Shown piece by piece: positions 17,790-25,343 of a DNA stretch of 64,000 nucleotides (its first letter is position 1; each line of letters opens with the position of its first letter). Source of the stretch: Planktothrix tepida PCC 9214 (GTDB taxonomy: Bacteria > Cyanobacteriota > Cyanobacteriia > Cyanobacteriales > Microcoleaceae); contig NZ_LN889803.1 of assembly GCF_900009145.1 (NCBI RefSeq), positions 267,894 to 331,893 of the forward strand. The letters run 5' to 3'. Position numbers and translations under genes: made by a program. Under the pieces are notes generated by a model. The model worked only from the letters and a program-made list of their open reading frames with translations. It did not search any database and was not told the origin of the DNA.

Positions 17790-18713
17790 TCAAGATGAGA
17801 TGGGTTCTGTCTTCTTCAACAAAACTCTCTCATACATCTGTTTAATTCGGTCTAAATAAGCTTCAGGAAGTTCTCCAATCCATGTTTGAGTTATGACTCC
17901 ATCTTCAATTAAAATAGCAGTGGGATAGGCATCTGCCATATAACTAAATAAAAGTTTATCCATTGAAACTAGGGGAAAGCGCACCATCTGTTCATCTTTA
18001 AAGGCTTCTAATTCATCAGAGGGGAGAGACATAATTCCCAGAACTTGGGGTAAATCTTTTTGGGTATTCATCATATTGAGAAAAGGAACCCATCGTTTAC
18101 AGTAAGGGCAATCTTTGCTGAGGAATACAACAAAATGGGAACCCTGTTGTAAGTCGTTGGGGCTATCTTTTAACCAACGACGTTTCCAATGATTTCCAAG
18201 TTTTAGGCGAGAGAAGTCTACAAGAGGCTTCTGTCGAGATAGCCAACCGAGGGTGCTAGCGGATATTCCAACAATTAATGCAAGTATCCATTGCCAAGTT
18301 TCTGTATGGTGGTTGGGTACTGGATAAAACCATGCTATTGCTAGTAACAGAATATATCCTAAATTCAACAGGATACTTTGTTGGGGCGTGATGATTACAA
18401 GACCTCCATAGCAACCGCAATCTTCTGTTTTACCAGAGGAGGTAGACCAAAGAATTAACCCTGATGAACCGATTAAGAAAAGGATTGATATAGGAATAAG
18501 CCATTGGGGAAATTCATGGAGAATTAGAGCTAATCCTAATGCTGATTCTAAACCAATGAAGGTAGTCGCTACCTGGGGGACAATTAGGGTAGATAGCAAA
18601 CCATATTTGTAATTATGATAGATGAATTCTTTAGAATTTAGAGCTTTGGCAATTCCAGTTATTAAAAAAATTGCTCCTATAATTAATATCATCAAATAAT
18701 CAATTATTATCAT
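17790..18713 (-). CDS. MauE/DoxX-type membrane protein fused to thioredoxin-like domain
   Basis: A 307-residue fusion. The first about 160 residues form four to five membrane helices of the MauE/DoxX type, with a CGCYGG cysteine motif near 96-101 between helices. The C-terminal about 120 residues are thioredoxin-like: VVFLSKDCPYCKRWVPF carries a CPYC redox site near 199-202, and AYPTAILIEDG contains the cis-Pro. MauE helps methylamine dehydrogenase form its disulfides, so this protein plausibly passes disulfides to the cysteine-rich tails encoded just upstream. The CPYC domain follows the last predicted helix; topology would show which side it faces. It lies 12 bases after the upstream gene, so co-transcription is very likely. 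Confidence 0.8.
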   Translation of the reverse strand: MIIIDYLMILIIGAIFLITGIAKALNSKEFIYHNYKYGLLSTLIVPQVATTFIGLESALGLALILHEFPQWLIPISILFLIGSSGLILWSTSSGKTEDCGCYGGLVIITPQQSILLNLGYILLLAIAWFYPVPNHHTETWQWILALIVGISASTLGWLSRQKPLVDFSRLKLGNHWKRRWLKDSPNDLQQGSHFVVFLSKDCPYCKRWVPFLNMMNTQKDLPQVLGIMSLPSDELEAFKDEQMVRFPLVSMDKLLFSYMADAYPTAILIEDGVITQTWIGELPEAYLDRIKQMYERVLLKKTEPISS

Positions 18714-18725
18714 TATTTCTAATCC

Positions 18726-19307
18726 TTATCTTTGTTCACAAGCAAATTCACTTTCTCCAGGCTTACGATTAGTTCTGGAGGAGCAAAAAATATTTTTTTT
18801 AGCATTTTGACAACAACCATCACGTTTGGTTGGATTTGAACCTGGTATGCAATCTTTTCCTTCTTCTATACAAGGAGGCTTTGGAGGCCCAGCCGTTGAC
18901 CTGGCTCCCCCCGGATCTGGACTAGCAATTGATTTAACCCCAGGAAACATCGAACCGATCGCAAATCCCCCAACTAATGTAGCCGTCTTAATTGCTTTCC
19001 GACGTGAAATATTGGGTATAGCAATGGGTTCCTTCCGATACTCCTTAATCAGCTTATAACGCTCAAGCTCCTCTAAAGTTAACCAAACCAAACCTCGCAT
19101 ATCCACATCACTATCCGCCGGGAGATTAAACTCTTTTTCAAGTTTATGGGCTATATCATTGACCGTATTTTGACCATTTGATAATTCCCAAATTCTTACT
19201 GCCAGTGGCGTTAAACAATGGGAAGAATTATTATCTTGATCGTAAATGATCAATTCATTACCTATATCTTGCAGTAACAGATTTTCAGTTCTGGCAACAG
19301 GAATCAT
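18726..19307 (-). CDS. PqqD-domain protein with Tat segment and CC-containing six-Cys tail (copy A)
   Basis: In this 193-residue protein, residues 1-90 are a PqqD-like fold (peptide-recognition type): LLLQDIGNELIIYDQ, CLTPLAVRIWELSNGQ, then DMRGLVWLTLEELERYKLI. Residues 101-107 are SRRKAIK, a twin-arginine-like motif, before a hydrophobic run TATLVGGFAIGSMFPG. The tail (127-193) holds six Cys at 146, 153, 165, 166, 175 and 190, in order C-C-CC-C-C. That is the framework of inhibitor cystine-knot peptides, with gaps 6, 11, 0, 8 and 14. The N-terminal 90 residues differ at only five positions from copy B, while the tails are unrelated. Inferred role: an exported disulfide-rich peptide carrying its own recognition domain. 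The start follows GAAGGGAA. Confidence 0.75.
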   Translation of the reverse strand: MIPVARTENLLLQDIGNELIIYDQDNNSSHCLTPLAVRIWELSNGQNTVNDIAHKLEKEFNLPADSDVDMRGLVWLTLEELERYKLIKEYRKEPIAIPNISRRKAIKTATLVGGFAIGSMFPGVKSIASPDPGGARSTAGPPKPPCIEEGKDCIPGSNPTKRDGCCQNAKKNIFCSSRTNRKPGESEFACEQR

Positions 19308-19350
19308 AGTTTTTCCCTTCAGTATCTTTTTAAAGATGCTAACTTTAAAA

Positions 19351-19878
19351 TTAACAAACCGCTAGTTTACATCTCTTTCCACTGTCTGTTTGCTTGCAAA
19401 TCTCATTCGATGCACAATCTGAATCTTGGGTACATATCTTTCCACTATCCGCTAAACATTTAGATACTGCGAACGCAGGTTCAGGAGCAATAATTGACCT
19501 TACCATAGGAAACATAGAACCGAGCGCAAATCCTCCCACCAATGTAGCCGTCTTAATTGCCTTCCGACGTGACATCCCTGCAATTACATTTGTAGCAGGT
19601 TGTCGTAAATACTCTTTAATCAAGGAATAGCGTTCTAATTCTTCCAATGTCAGCCAAACCAAACCCCGCATATCCACATCACTATTCCCAGGCAGATTAA
19701 ACTCCTTTTCGAGTTTACGAGCTATATCATTAACTGTATTTTGACCATTTGATAATTCCCAGACTCTCACTGCCAGTGGCGTTAAACAATGGGAGGAATT
19801 ATTATCTTGATCGTAAATGATCAATTCATTACCTATATCTTGCAGCAACAGATTTTCAGTTCTGGCGACAGGTATCAT
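19351..19878 (-). CDS. PqqD-domain protein with Tat segment and six-Cys tail (copy B)
   Basis: I start at the ATG at 19878, preceded by GAGGAT, which gives the same MIPVARTENL as copy A. A TTG at 19923 would add 15 unlike residues. The protein has 175 residues: PqqD-like domain 1-90, SRRKAIK at 103-109, hydrophobic run to about 130, then PEPAFA, a good signal-peptidase I site at 137/138. The mature tail would be about 38 residues with Cys at 141, 149, 155, 161, 170 and 175 (gaps 7, 5, 5, 8, 4). It includes CTQDSDCASNEIC, a pattern seen in small disulfide-rich domains. The tail shares no obvious alignment with copy A. It is the second gene of the operon, 46 bases after the HprK-like gene. Confidence 0.75.
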   Translation of the reverse strand: MIPVARTENLLLQDIGNELIIYDQDNNSSHCLTPLAVRVWELSNGQNTVNDIARKLEKEFNLPGNSDVDMRGLVWLTLEELERYSLIKEYLRQPATNVIAGMSRRKAIKTATLVGGFALGSMFPMVRSIIAPEPAFAVSKCLADSGKICTQDSDCASNEICKQTDSGKRCKLAVC

Positions 19879-19924
19879 GGTTTTATCCTCGTTAATCAAT
19901 GAATTTTTTAAACTGATAGTCAAC

Positions 19925-20800
19925 TTAATCTTTTAAGTGTTGCAATAATGCGATCGCAACATCTTCTGCCTCATCTCGTTTCCCTTCAAAACATAAAGCA
20001 CTAGAAACAGCACTTGCCAAAATAGGAAGGGCAAAATCAGGACGAAGACTCGCAACAATTGTGTTATCTAATAGTGCCAATACCCCATGTCCTAAAGACA
20101 TTGGTTTTAAATTCCATTGCACTCCAGACTCATATTGAGCATGAACAATCAAACCCACTGGTAAAGGTTCTGTTCCTGCTGTACCCCCCAATTCTTCCAC
20201 CGAACACCGTTTGACTCGCTGCCCTTCTCCTCGCCGTATGGATAAACGTCTCGGATAGGGATGAACCCGTCCATCAGTATCCAATACCGCATACTCATCC
20301 GAGTAATAGGTTGCTCCAGCGTTAACTAACGCCTTTACCAGAGTTGTTTTGCCACTAAAACTGCGCCCCGGAATGAGAATTGCTTTCCCCCGCCAACCCA
20401 CAACACCCGCATGGACAAATAGCCAATCTTGTACGGCAATGCCAACCTGCAAGCGCAAGTCAGAGTCCAACGTCTCGAAAATAGTTTCAAGCTCTATACT
20501 TTCGGTAAGTTTGTCTTGCCCTCGATAGATCTGGTGATCAATGTAACCACTAGAACCTTTGCCAACTTCACCAACAATTAGCGAGTACAACTCATCAACT
20601 GGTGATGATGATTTCTCCCACCCAGGCGGCAGGTAATCCAAAAGCGGTTCCAAAATAGTGGGTTCGTTGACACGGATACCAATGTGAACACCATAGCTGA
20701 CGAGAGAAATTCCAGCTTTCCAACTGATTTCGTCAAGTTCAGGGTAAAAGGGTACGCATTCAGTTTGTTGTTTTAATAGAGGCAAAGTAGAAGTCTGCAT
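19925..20800 (-). CDS. HPr-kinase-related protein (HprK-like)
   Basis: In this 291-residue protein, the C-terminal half has an HprK-type P-loop, LIPGRSFSGKTTLVKAL (143-159). YYSDEYAVLD (165-174) follows, in the place of the DDxV acidic motif. FVHAGVVGWRGKAIL precedes the P-loop as in HprK-related kinases. The N-terminal half lacks the canonical HprK N-domain. Relatives occur with PqqD-family proteins and nucleotidyltransferases, and in lasso-peptide clusters such a kinase phosphorylates the precursor's C-terminus. It is the first gene of the five-gene operon. The expected substrate is one of the two PqqD-headed proteins next to it (inference). Confidence 0.8.
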   Translation of the reverse strand: MQTSTLPLLKQQTECVPFYPELDEISWKAGISLVSYGVHIGIRVNEPTILEPLLDYLPPGWEKSSSPVDELYSLIVGEVGKGSSGYIDHQIYRGQDKLTESIELETIFETLDSDLRLQVGIAVQDWLFVHAGVVGWRGKAILIPGRSFSGKTTLVKALVNAGATYYSDEYAVLDTDGRVHPYPRRLSIRRGEGQRVKRCSVEELGGTAGTEPLPVGLIVHAQYESGVQWNLKPMSLGHGVLALLDNTIVASLRPDFALPILASAVSSALCFEGKRDEAEDVAIALLQHLKD

Positions 20801-21391
20801 TGCAGCTTGTCCAAGTTTTCAAAGCTAAAGTTTTTCCTTGAACTAAACGGATAAAATTTCGGGTTTGGCACTATTCCTTTGCACCCCAACTGATAAAGTC
20901 AGACCAAATTGGATTTTTGATGTCTGACTAGAATAGCGATGTTATGCCAATAGACTTACGCAAAAACCCGATTTCTGAACATTACATCAAGCTCTTAGCT
21001 TAAAGCCAAGACGAGAAACCAGGTTTTTTAACCCTCCGGTGTGTAAGTTGTAACTCAAATCTTTAATGCTGCAATTATAAAGTGGATGAAAAAAAATACA
21101 ATCGGTTTGTCTCCATCTTTACTAAATCTTTACTTTTTACAGAATTTATTGGTCTTGTTTCCACATCCTAGAAACTCTTAAGCATATTTGCTGATGCCCT
21201 TGAAGCCTTTCGCACCGCGATTTCTTTTGGATTTGTGGAGTGGCTCCAGTATGCGGAGGGATGTATTTGTAGCCTACAGACAGTTTAGGCTTGATTCGGG
21301 CTTAATCTTTGTTTTAAGTCCTATTAAAACCGAGTATATTTAATAAAGTAGTTTGAGCAAAAATTTAATGAAAAGGAGGAAACAATCTCTA
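20801..21391. promoter_or_regulatory. Divergent control region with two inverted repeats
   Basis: This 590-base gap separates the minus-strand HprK-like operon from the plus-strand oxygenase. AGTCAGAC (20897-20904) pairs with GTCTGACT (20922-20929). AAAAACCCGATTTCT (20962-20976) pairs with AGAAACCAGGTTTTT (21014-21028), matching 13 of 15, and this second form resembles intergenic repeats of filamentous cyanobacteria. Promoters for both transcripts must lie here, but I cannot place -10 boxes with confidence. Confidence 0.5.
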
Positions 21392-22231
21392 ATGTTATTC
21401 AATTCAGAATATAATATACAATTTGATGAGATTTTTAGTCAAGCTTTAGATTTGGTAAATTCTAGCCTTAATCAACCTGAAATTCCCTACAATGAAAGGC
21501 TGAACGCAGCCTTAAAAGTATTAGAGATCGGAATATTATCATCACAACAAAAGCAGTTGAATTCATTGTTACCCGAAGTTATCCCATCTTCAGATATTTC
21601 TCCTGATCCTTTCTTGCAGCATCAAGAAACAGAAGCCATTATTTTAAATCCCGATTATGTACAACTGGATAACTTTCTCTCAGAGGAAGATTATCAGAAA
21701 CTTTTAAAGATGACTTTAGCTAATCAAGATAAATTTTTTCCTTCAGAAGTGATAAATGATCAGTCAAAATATCGGGAATCTTATATTTTACTTCCTCAAC
21801 ACTTTGTCGAGTTCCATGAACTTCTGACTCATCAGATTCTCTCTGCTAGACCCAATGTTATGCAGCAATTACAAATGTCGATGTTTTTAGTGTCCCATTT
21901 AGAAATGCAAATCACGGCGCATTTACATGGGGGATATTATAAAATTCATCAAGATGTGGATGCCGGAAAAGCTGCCAATCGAAGATTAACCTATGTTTAT
22001 TATTTTTATCAAGAACCTAAACCTTTTTATGGAGGAGACTTAAGATTATATGAAACTAAAATTCAAGACAATCAATCTCTAATTCAAGAAAGATTTAATC
22101 AAATTGAACCGCGTAATAATAGTATTATCTTTTTTGATAGTCGTTGTAAGCATGAAGTTTTACCTGTTTATTGTCCCTCTCAACAATTTACGGATGGTCG
22201 ATTTACAATTAATGGTTGGATTCATGGTTGA
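21392..22231 (+). CDS. 2OG-Fe(II) oxygenase, prolyl-4-hydroxylase-like
   Basis: The start at ATG 21392 is favoured by AAAGGAGGA (21372-21380), spaced about 11 bases; upstream in-frame ATG 21368 and TTG 21353 are alternatives. The 279-residue protein has an N-terminal helical region and a C-terminal double-stranded beta-helix. The iron site is H-x-D in YKIHQDVD plus the distal His in DSRCKHEVLPV. The 2-oxoglutarate-binding Arg is in DGRFTINGW. Strands YVYYFYQEP and FYGGDLRLYE are typical of P4H-like enzymes. It probably hydroxylates a peptide or small molecule. It faces away from the HprK/PqqD operon, so a role as a tailoring enzyme there is possible but unproven. Confidence 0.82.
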   Translation: MLFNSEYNIQFDEIFSQALDLVNSSLNQPEIPYNERLNAALKVLEIGILSSQQKQLNSLLPEVIPSSDISPDPFLQHQETEAIILNPDYVQLDNFLSEEDYQKLLKMTLANQDKFFPSEVINDQSKYRESYILLPQHFVEFHELLTHQILSARPNVMQQLQMSMFLVSHLEMQITAHLHGGYYKIHQDVDAGKAANRRLTYVYYFYQEPKPFYGGDLRLYETKIQDNQSLIQERFNQIEPRNNSIIFFDSRCKHEVLPVYCPSQQFTDGRFTINGWIHG

Positions 22232-22365
22232 TTAAGAATTGTTGATTTGATTCTCTAGGACATTGAAAATTAGATCCAGTTTTGTTCTAACCGTTAGCCA
22301 CAACTGCTATACTATCGGCTATAAATAATTCTCAATTCCCCATATAGAATCTATTAAAAGCAGAA

Positions 22366-22398
22366 TTCCCCCTCTATATTGATCTGTTAGAGGGGGAA
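22366..22398. terminator. Hairpin between convergent genes
   Basis: Perfect 11-bp stem TTCCCCCTCTA (22366-22376) with TAGAGGGGGAA (22388-22398) and an 11-base loop. It lies between the ends of the oxygenase gene and the CBS-CP12 gene. There is no T-run, but position and stability suggest a shared terminator. Confidence 0.6.
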
Positions 22399-22455
22399 AC
22401 TGTGACGGTCAAGAGAAATGAGTTAAACCACAACCTGAACTGAAGTCCTCAAGGA

Positions 22456-23073
22456 TTAGGTGTCATACACCCGAGCTTCTACAGCATCAGGATTTTCTTC
22501 ACAATACAAATCAAAGGCTGTTTTTTCCAAACGTTCTGCTTTTTGGTGAGACGCTTCGGCTTGCAGTTCTTCCACGATATCCCAGGCGGCGGCACATTCT
22601 TTCGAGGTAGCTCCTTTTTCTGAACAAGTCGCTCTAGCTTCTTCAATCGCTTGTTCAATGCGTTCTTTTAACAGAATGCCCTTCGGATTTTCGACAAAAT
22701 CACCTTTGCTAATAATATCGGTGACCGAAATAATTCCCAGCAATTTATCGTGAATCACTGGAGCACGACGAATTCCCGTTTGAGCAAAGAGTCTCGCCAC
22801 ATATTCCACACCGAGGTCAGGATTAATCGCAATGCAGGGTTTGGTCATAATTTCACAAACCCGGACTTGTGTTGGGTCTTTCCCGTAGGCGGTGACTTTG
22901 TAAACAATGTCGGTCTCAGTAATAATCCCAAAGGCATCTTGTTCGTAACGTCGCTCAACGAGCAATGCCCGTAAGCACATATCATTCATCTGCTTCACGG
23001 CTTCGGCAACCGTAGCGGAACCTTTGATCGTTACGACTTCTGTAGTCATAATATCTTTAGCTTTGAGCATCAT
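22456..23073 (-). CDS. CBS-CP12 fusion protein
   Basis: A 205-residue protein. Two CBS motifs (about 5-60 and 73-125; KDIMTTEVVTIKGSATVAEA and CEIMTKPCIAINPDLGVEYV) bind adenine nucleotides in this family. A CP12 domain follows (about 140-205): TCSEKGATSKECAAAWDIVE and LYCEENPDAVEARVYDT. CP12 redox-regulates Calvin-cycle enzymes, and CBS-CP12 proteins are known in cyanobacteria. The N-terminal Cys pair of the CP12 part is present. In the C-terminal pair only YCEENPD keeps its Cys; the second, normally in a CRxY context, is Ala (EARVY). The C-terminal disulfide therefore cannot form. Confidence 0.92.
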   Translation of the reverse strand: MMLKAKDIMTTEVVTIKGSATVAEAVKQMNDMCLRALLVERRYEQDAFGIITETDIVYKVTAYGKDPTQVRVCEIMTKPCIAINPDLGVEYVARLFAQTGIRRAPVIHDKLLGIISVTDIISKGDFVENPKGILLKERIEQAIEEARATCSEKGATSKECAAAWDIVEELQAEASHQKAERLEKTAFDLYCEENPDAVEARVYDT

Positions 23074-23702
23074 AGTAGCTGATCCACAAAAAACTCTATA
23101 CTTCTAGCTTGCCTCGAATTGGCAATAAAAAAAAGGATTGTTTTATTTTATTTAAAATGTTAGAATTGTTAAAATATAAAAATTTGTGCGAGACGTTCTT
23201 GTTAAAGTTGAAGGATAACACCTAAAACGTCAACGGGGAGACAGATATAAAACAATTGGTTAAACCCAACCGAATCTGTCTTAACTTTGAAAATGTAACC
23301 CTAAAGGAGGGTTAATCTCGGAGTCAATGGTGCGACTTTCCTAATAGAATAGACATCTCCGAAAATCTTCAAATACCCTCTCTCGCTACTTTTGGAATCT
23401 CTAGCACTCCTGTGCCGGCTTCTCCAAAAGTAACGGATTCATAAGCTTTTTCAGTCACTTTAATAATAACTAATGAATTTTATCTCTGATATGCGATCAT
23501 TTATCACAATAATTTTGGCAATTCTTAGGTTGAAATTTATCGCCTTGAAAAACCTGTAGAATTGAGGAATATTCCTACAGAATTATCCAGTGAGAAGATC
23601 TGACCGGGGTTTCGTTTAAATTTATTGCTGTTTTGAGACAATATTATTGTTTGTGAGTCAACAATTTAGGGGTGCGTGCGCTGCGCTTAAACACCCTACG
23701 GT
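23074..23702. other. Long intergenic region with three strong hairpins; possible ncRNA or leader
   Basis: 630 bases with no convincing ORF. In order: AGACAGAT (23239-23246)/ATCTGTCT (23274-23281), with an inner TTGGTT/AACC pairing. Then TAACCCT (23296-23302)/AGGGTTA (23308-23314), with a 5-base loop. Then TACTTTTGGA (23387-23396)/TCCAAAAGTA (23423-23432), whose loop holds GCACTCCTGTGC. On the minus strand they would sit 165-360 bases upstream of CBS-CP12, so they may be a structured 5' leader, a free RNA or the terminator of the hydrolase gene. No known RNA family was recognised. Confidence 0.5.
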
Positions 23703-25226
23703 TTATTGTTGATCATCTTGGCTTTGAACTTCATCGGGAGCAGGTGAGGAATCAGAATTAGGAACAGGGTTAGTAGAGCTATCAAAATATTGATAAATCG
23801 TAGAAGAAATTTGACGAATCAATTCTTCGGCTTGGGGATCATCCGCTTCTCGTTGAACTAAAACCCCAACTAAATATCGTTTCCCATTTGGCATATCAAC
23901 TAACCCAATATCCCCAGAAACCGTGTCAATATTGCCTGTTTTATGAGCAATAAACGCACCCTCTCCTAAACCACTGGGTAATAAAGAACGATTACGAGTT
24001 TGCTGCATAATTCGTAACATAAAATCACGGGATTTCACAGACACCAACTTCCCTTGATTGATTTCTGCCATTAATGTTACTAAATCTTTGCTACTGGTTT
24101 TATTGGTTCCTTCCAAATCAGGCAGGATATTTTGCATTTGAGTTTGTTTTAATTGCCAGGATACAAATTGTTGATTTAGGGATTCAATACCGCCCAAACG
24201 ATCAATAATCATATTGGTAGCCGTATTATCACTATTAGTAATCATTAAAGTAGCCGTTTCTAAAGCCGTAAATTTACTACCAACAGGTTTATCTTGGAGT
24301 TCTCCAGACCCTTTCGCAATATGTTTTTCCTCCATTGTCAAAATTTCATCCAGGCGAATTCTACCTTCATCAACGGCTTGAAAAAATGAAACTAAAATTG
24401 GCACTTTAATGGTACTGGCAGCAGGAATGGGGGTTTCTCCTGAAATATCAACATAATTTCCCGTATCTAAATCAACCAGAAATACCCCCGGTTTTAACTT
24501 AGGTGAATCCTGAGCTAAAGCCAGAATTGCTGTTTTTAAATCCGCCGCTTCTTGAGTTAGTTGTAACGGTTGAACCTGAGTGTTAGACGGGTTGGAATTA
24601 GGGTTTTGTTGTTGTTCTAAAGTTAAATTAATGGTTTGATTCGCTTCTGCACTCGAACGTCCCAACGCATTTAAAATTGAAAGAATCGTCCCTGAAATCA
24701 CACCAATGCCAATCCCCAAAATCAACAAACGAGTTGCATAAACCATCGGAGACACCCGACGTTTTTTCCGTATTCGTTTTACAGATTGATCCCTGGGTGT
24801 ACCAACCGAAGTTGTCGCGACTCGATCCCTTGGAAGACGCCGAGATCGTTGCGACCCCGATATCGGAGGCTTCAGAAACGATAAAATAGAAGCCAGGGTC
24901 ACTTTCTGGCGTGGCCGTTTACCCGGTTGAGATCGGGTTTGACGAGATTTGGGTCGCCTAGGAGGTTGTTGTCGTAGTTGAGAAACCAGGGGTTCAAAAG
25001 ACTCTAAACGGCTGGGATCAACGTTCTGACGGGATTCTGGTGAGCGATCCCGACGAGGAACCGGTTGAGGTTGAGGAGGAGTTGAACGACGAGAACGGCG
25101 TCGAGGCTGTGATTTCGATGAATTGTCATTGCGGGACTTTGGCCCAGAGGACGCAGAGCCAGAGTTAGAAGAAGAAAGTTTTGAGAAGAACGACTGACGC
25201 GGAGATCGTTGAGCCACACCTAACAC
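23703..25226 (-). CDS. Serine hydrolase, class A beta-lactamase-like, with basic N-terminus
   Basis: In this 507-residue protein, residues 1-155 are low-complexity and Arg/Ser/Pro-rich. A membrane segment follows at about 162-188 (MVYATRLLILGIGIGVISGTI) and the enzyme domain at about 225-485. Active-site motifs are SxxK in PAASTIKVPILVSF, SDN in MITNSDNTATNMI, an ILPDLEG acidic position near the class A Glu, and KTG in IAHKTGNIDTVSG. Many cyanobacteria carry such proteins without strong resistance phenotypes, and a cell-wall function is possible. The catalytic domain would be periplasmic, with the long basic tail inside the cell. Confidence 0.85.
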   Translation of the reverse strand: MLGVAQRSPRQSFFSKLSSSNSGSASSGPKSRNDNSSKSQPRRRSRRSTPPQPQPVPRRDRSPESRQNVDPSRLESFEPLVSQLRQQPPRRPKSRQTRSQPGKRPRQKVTLASILSFLKPPISGSQRSRRLPRDRVATTSVGTPRDQSVKRIRKKRRVSPMVYATRLLILGIGIGVISGTILSILNALGRSSAEANQTINLTLEQQQNPNSNPSNTQVQPLQLTQEAADLKTAILALAQDSPKLKPGVFLVDLDTGNYVDISGETPIPAASTIKVPILVSFFQAVDEGRIRLDEILTMEEKHIAKGSGELQDKPVGSKFTALETATLMITNSDNTATNMIIDRLGGIESLNQQFVSWQLKQTQMQNILPDLEGTNKTSSKDLVTLMAEINQGKLVSVKSRDFMLRIMQQTRNRSLLPSGLGEGAFIAHKTGNIDTVSGDIGLVDMPNGKRYLVGVLVQREADDPQAEELIRQISSTIYQYFDSSTNPVPNSDSSPAPDEVQSQDDQQ

Positions 25227-25343
25227 CTGACTAGGATTTTAAGACTGTTTTTAAGACGATGCAATCATTTTCCACCCGACCTGATGATGAGCCATCCCCT
25301 CTCCTCTAACTCATTAGTCAAGGAAAGGGGGGTCTGTTTAAAC

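Noticed and set aside
16583-20800. Reading the HprK/PqqD/nucleotidyltransferase operon as a lasso-peptide cluster
   Set aside because: No asparagine-synthetase-like cyclase, no transglutaminase-like leader protease and no ABC transporter are present, and the tails are Cys-rich rather than lasso-like.
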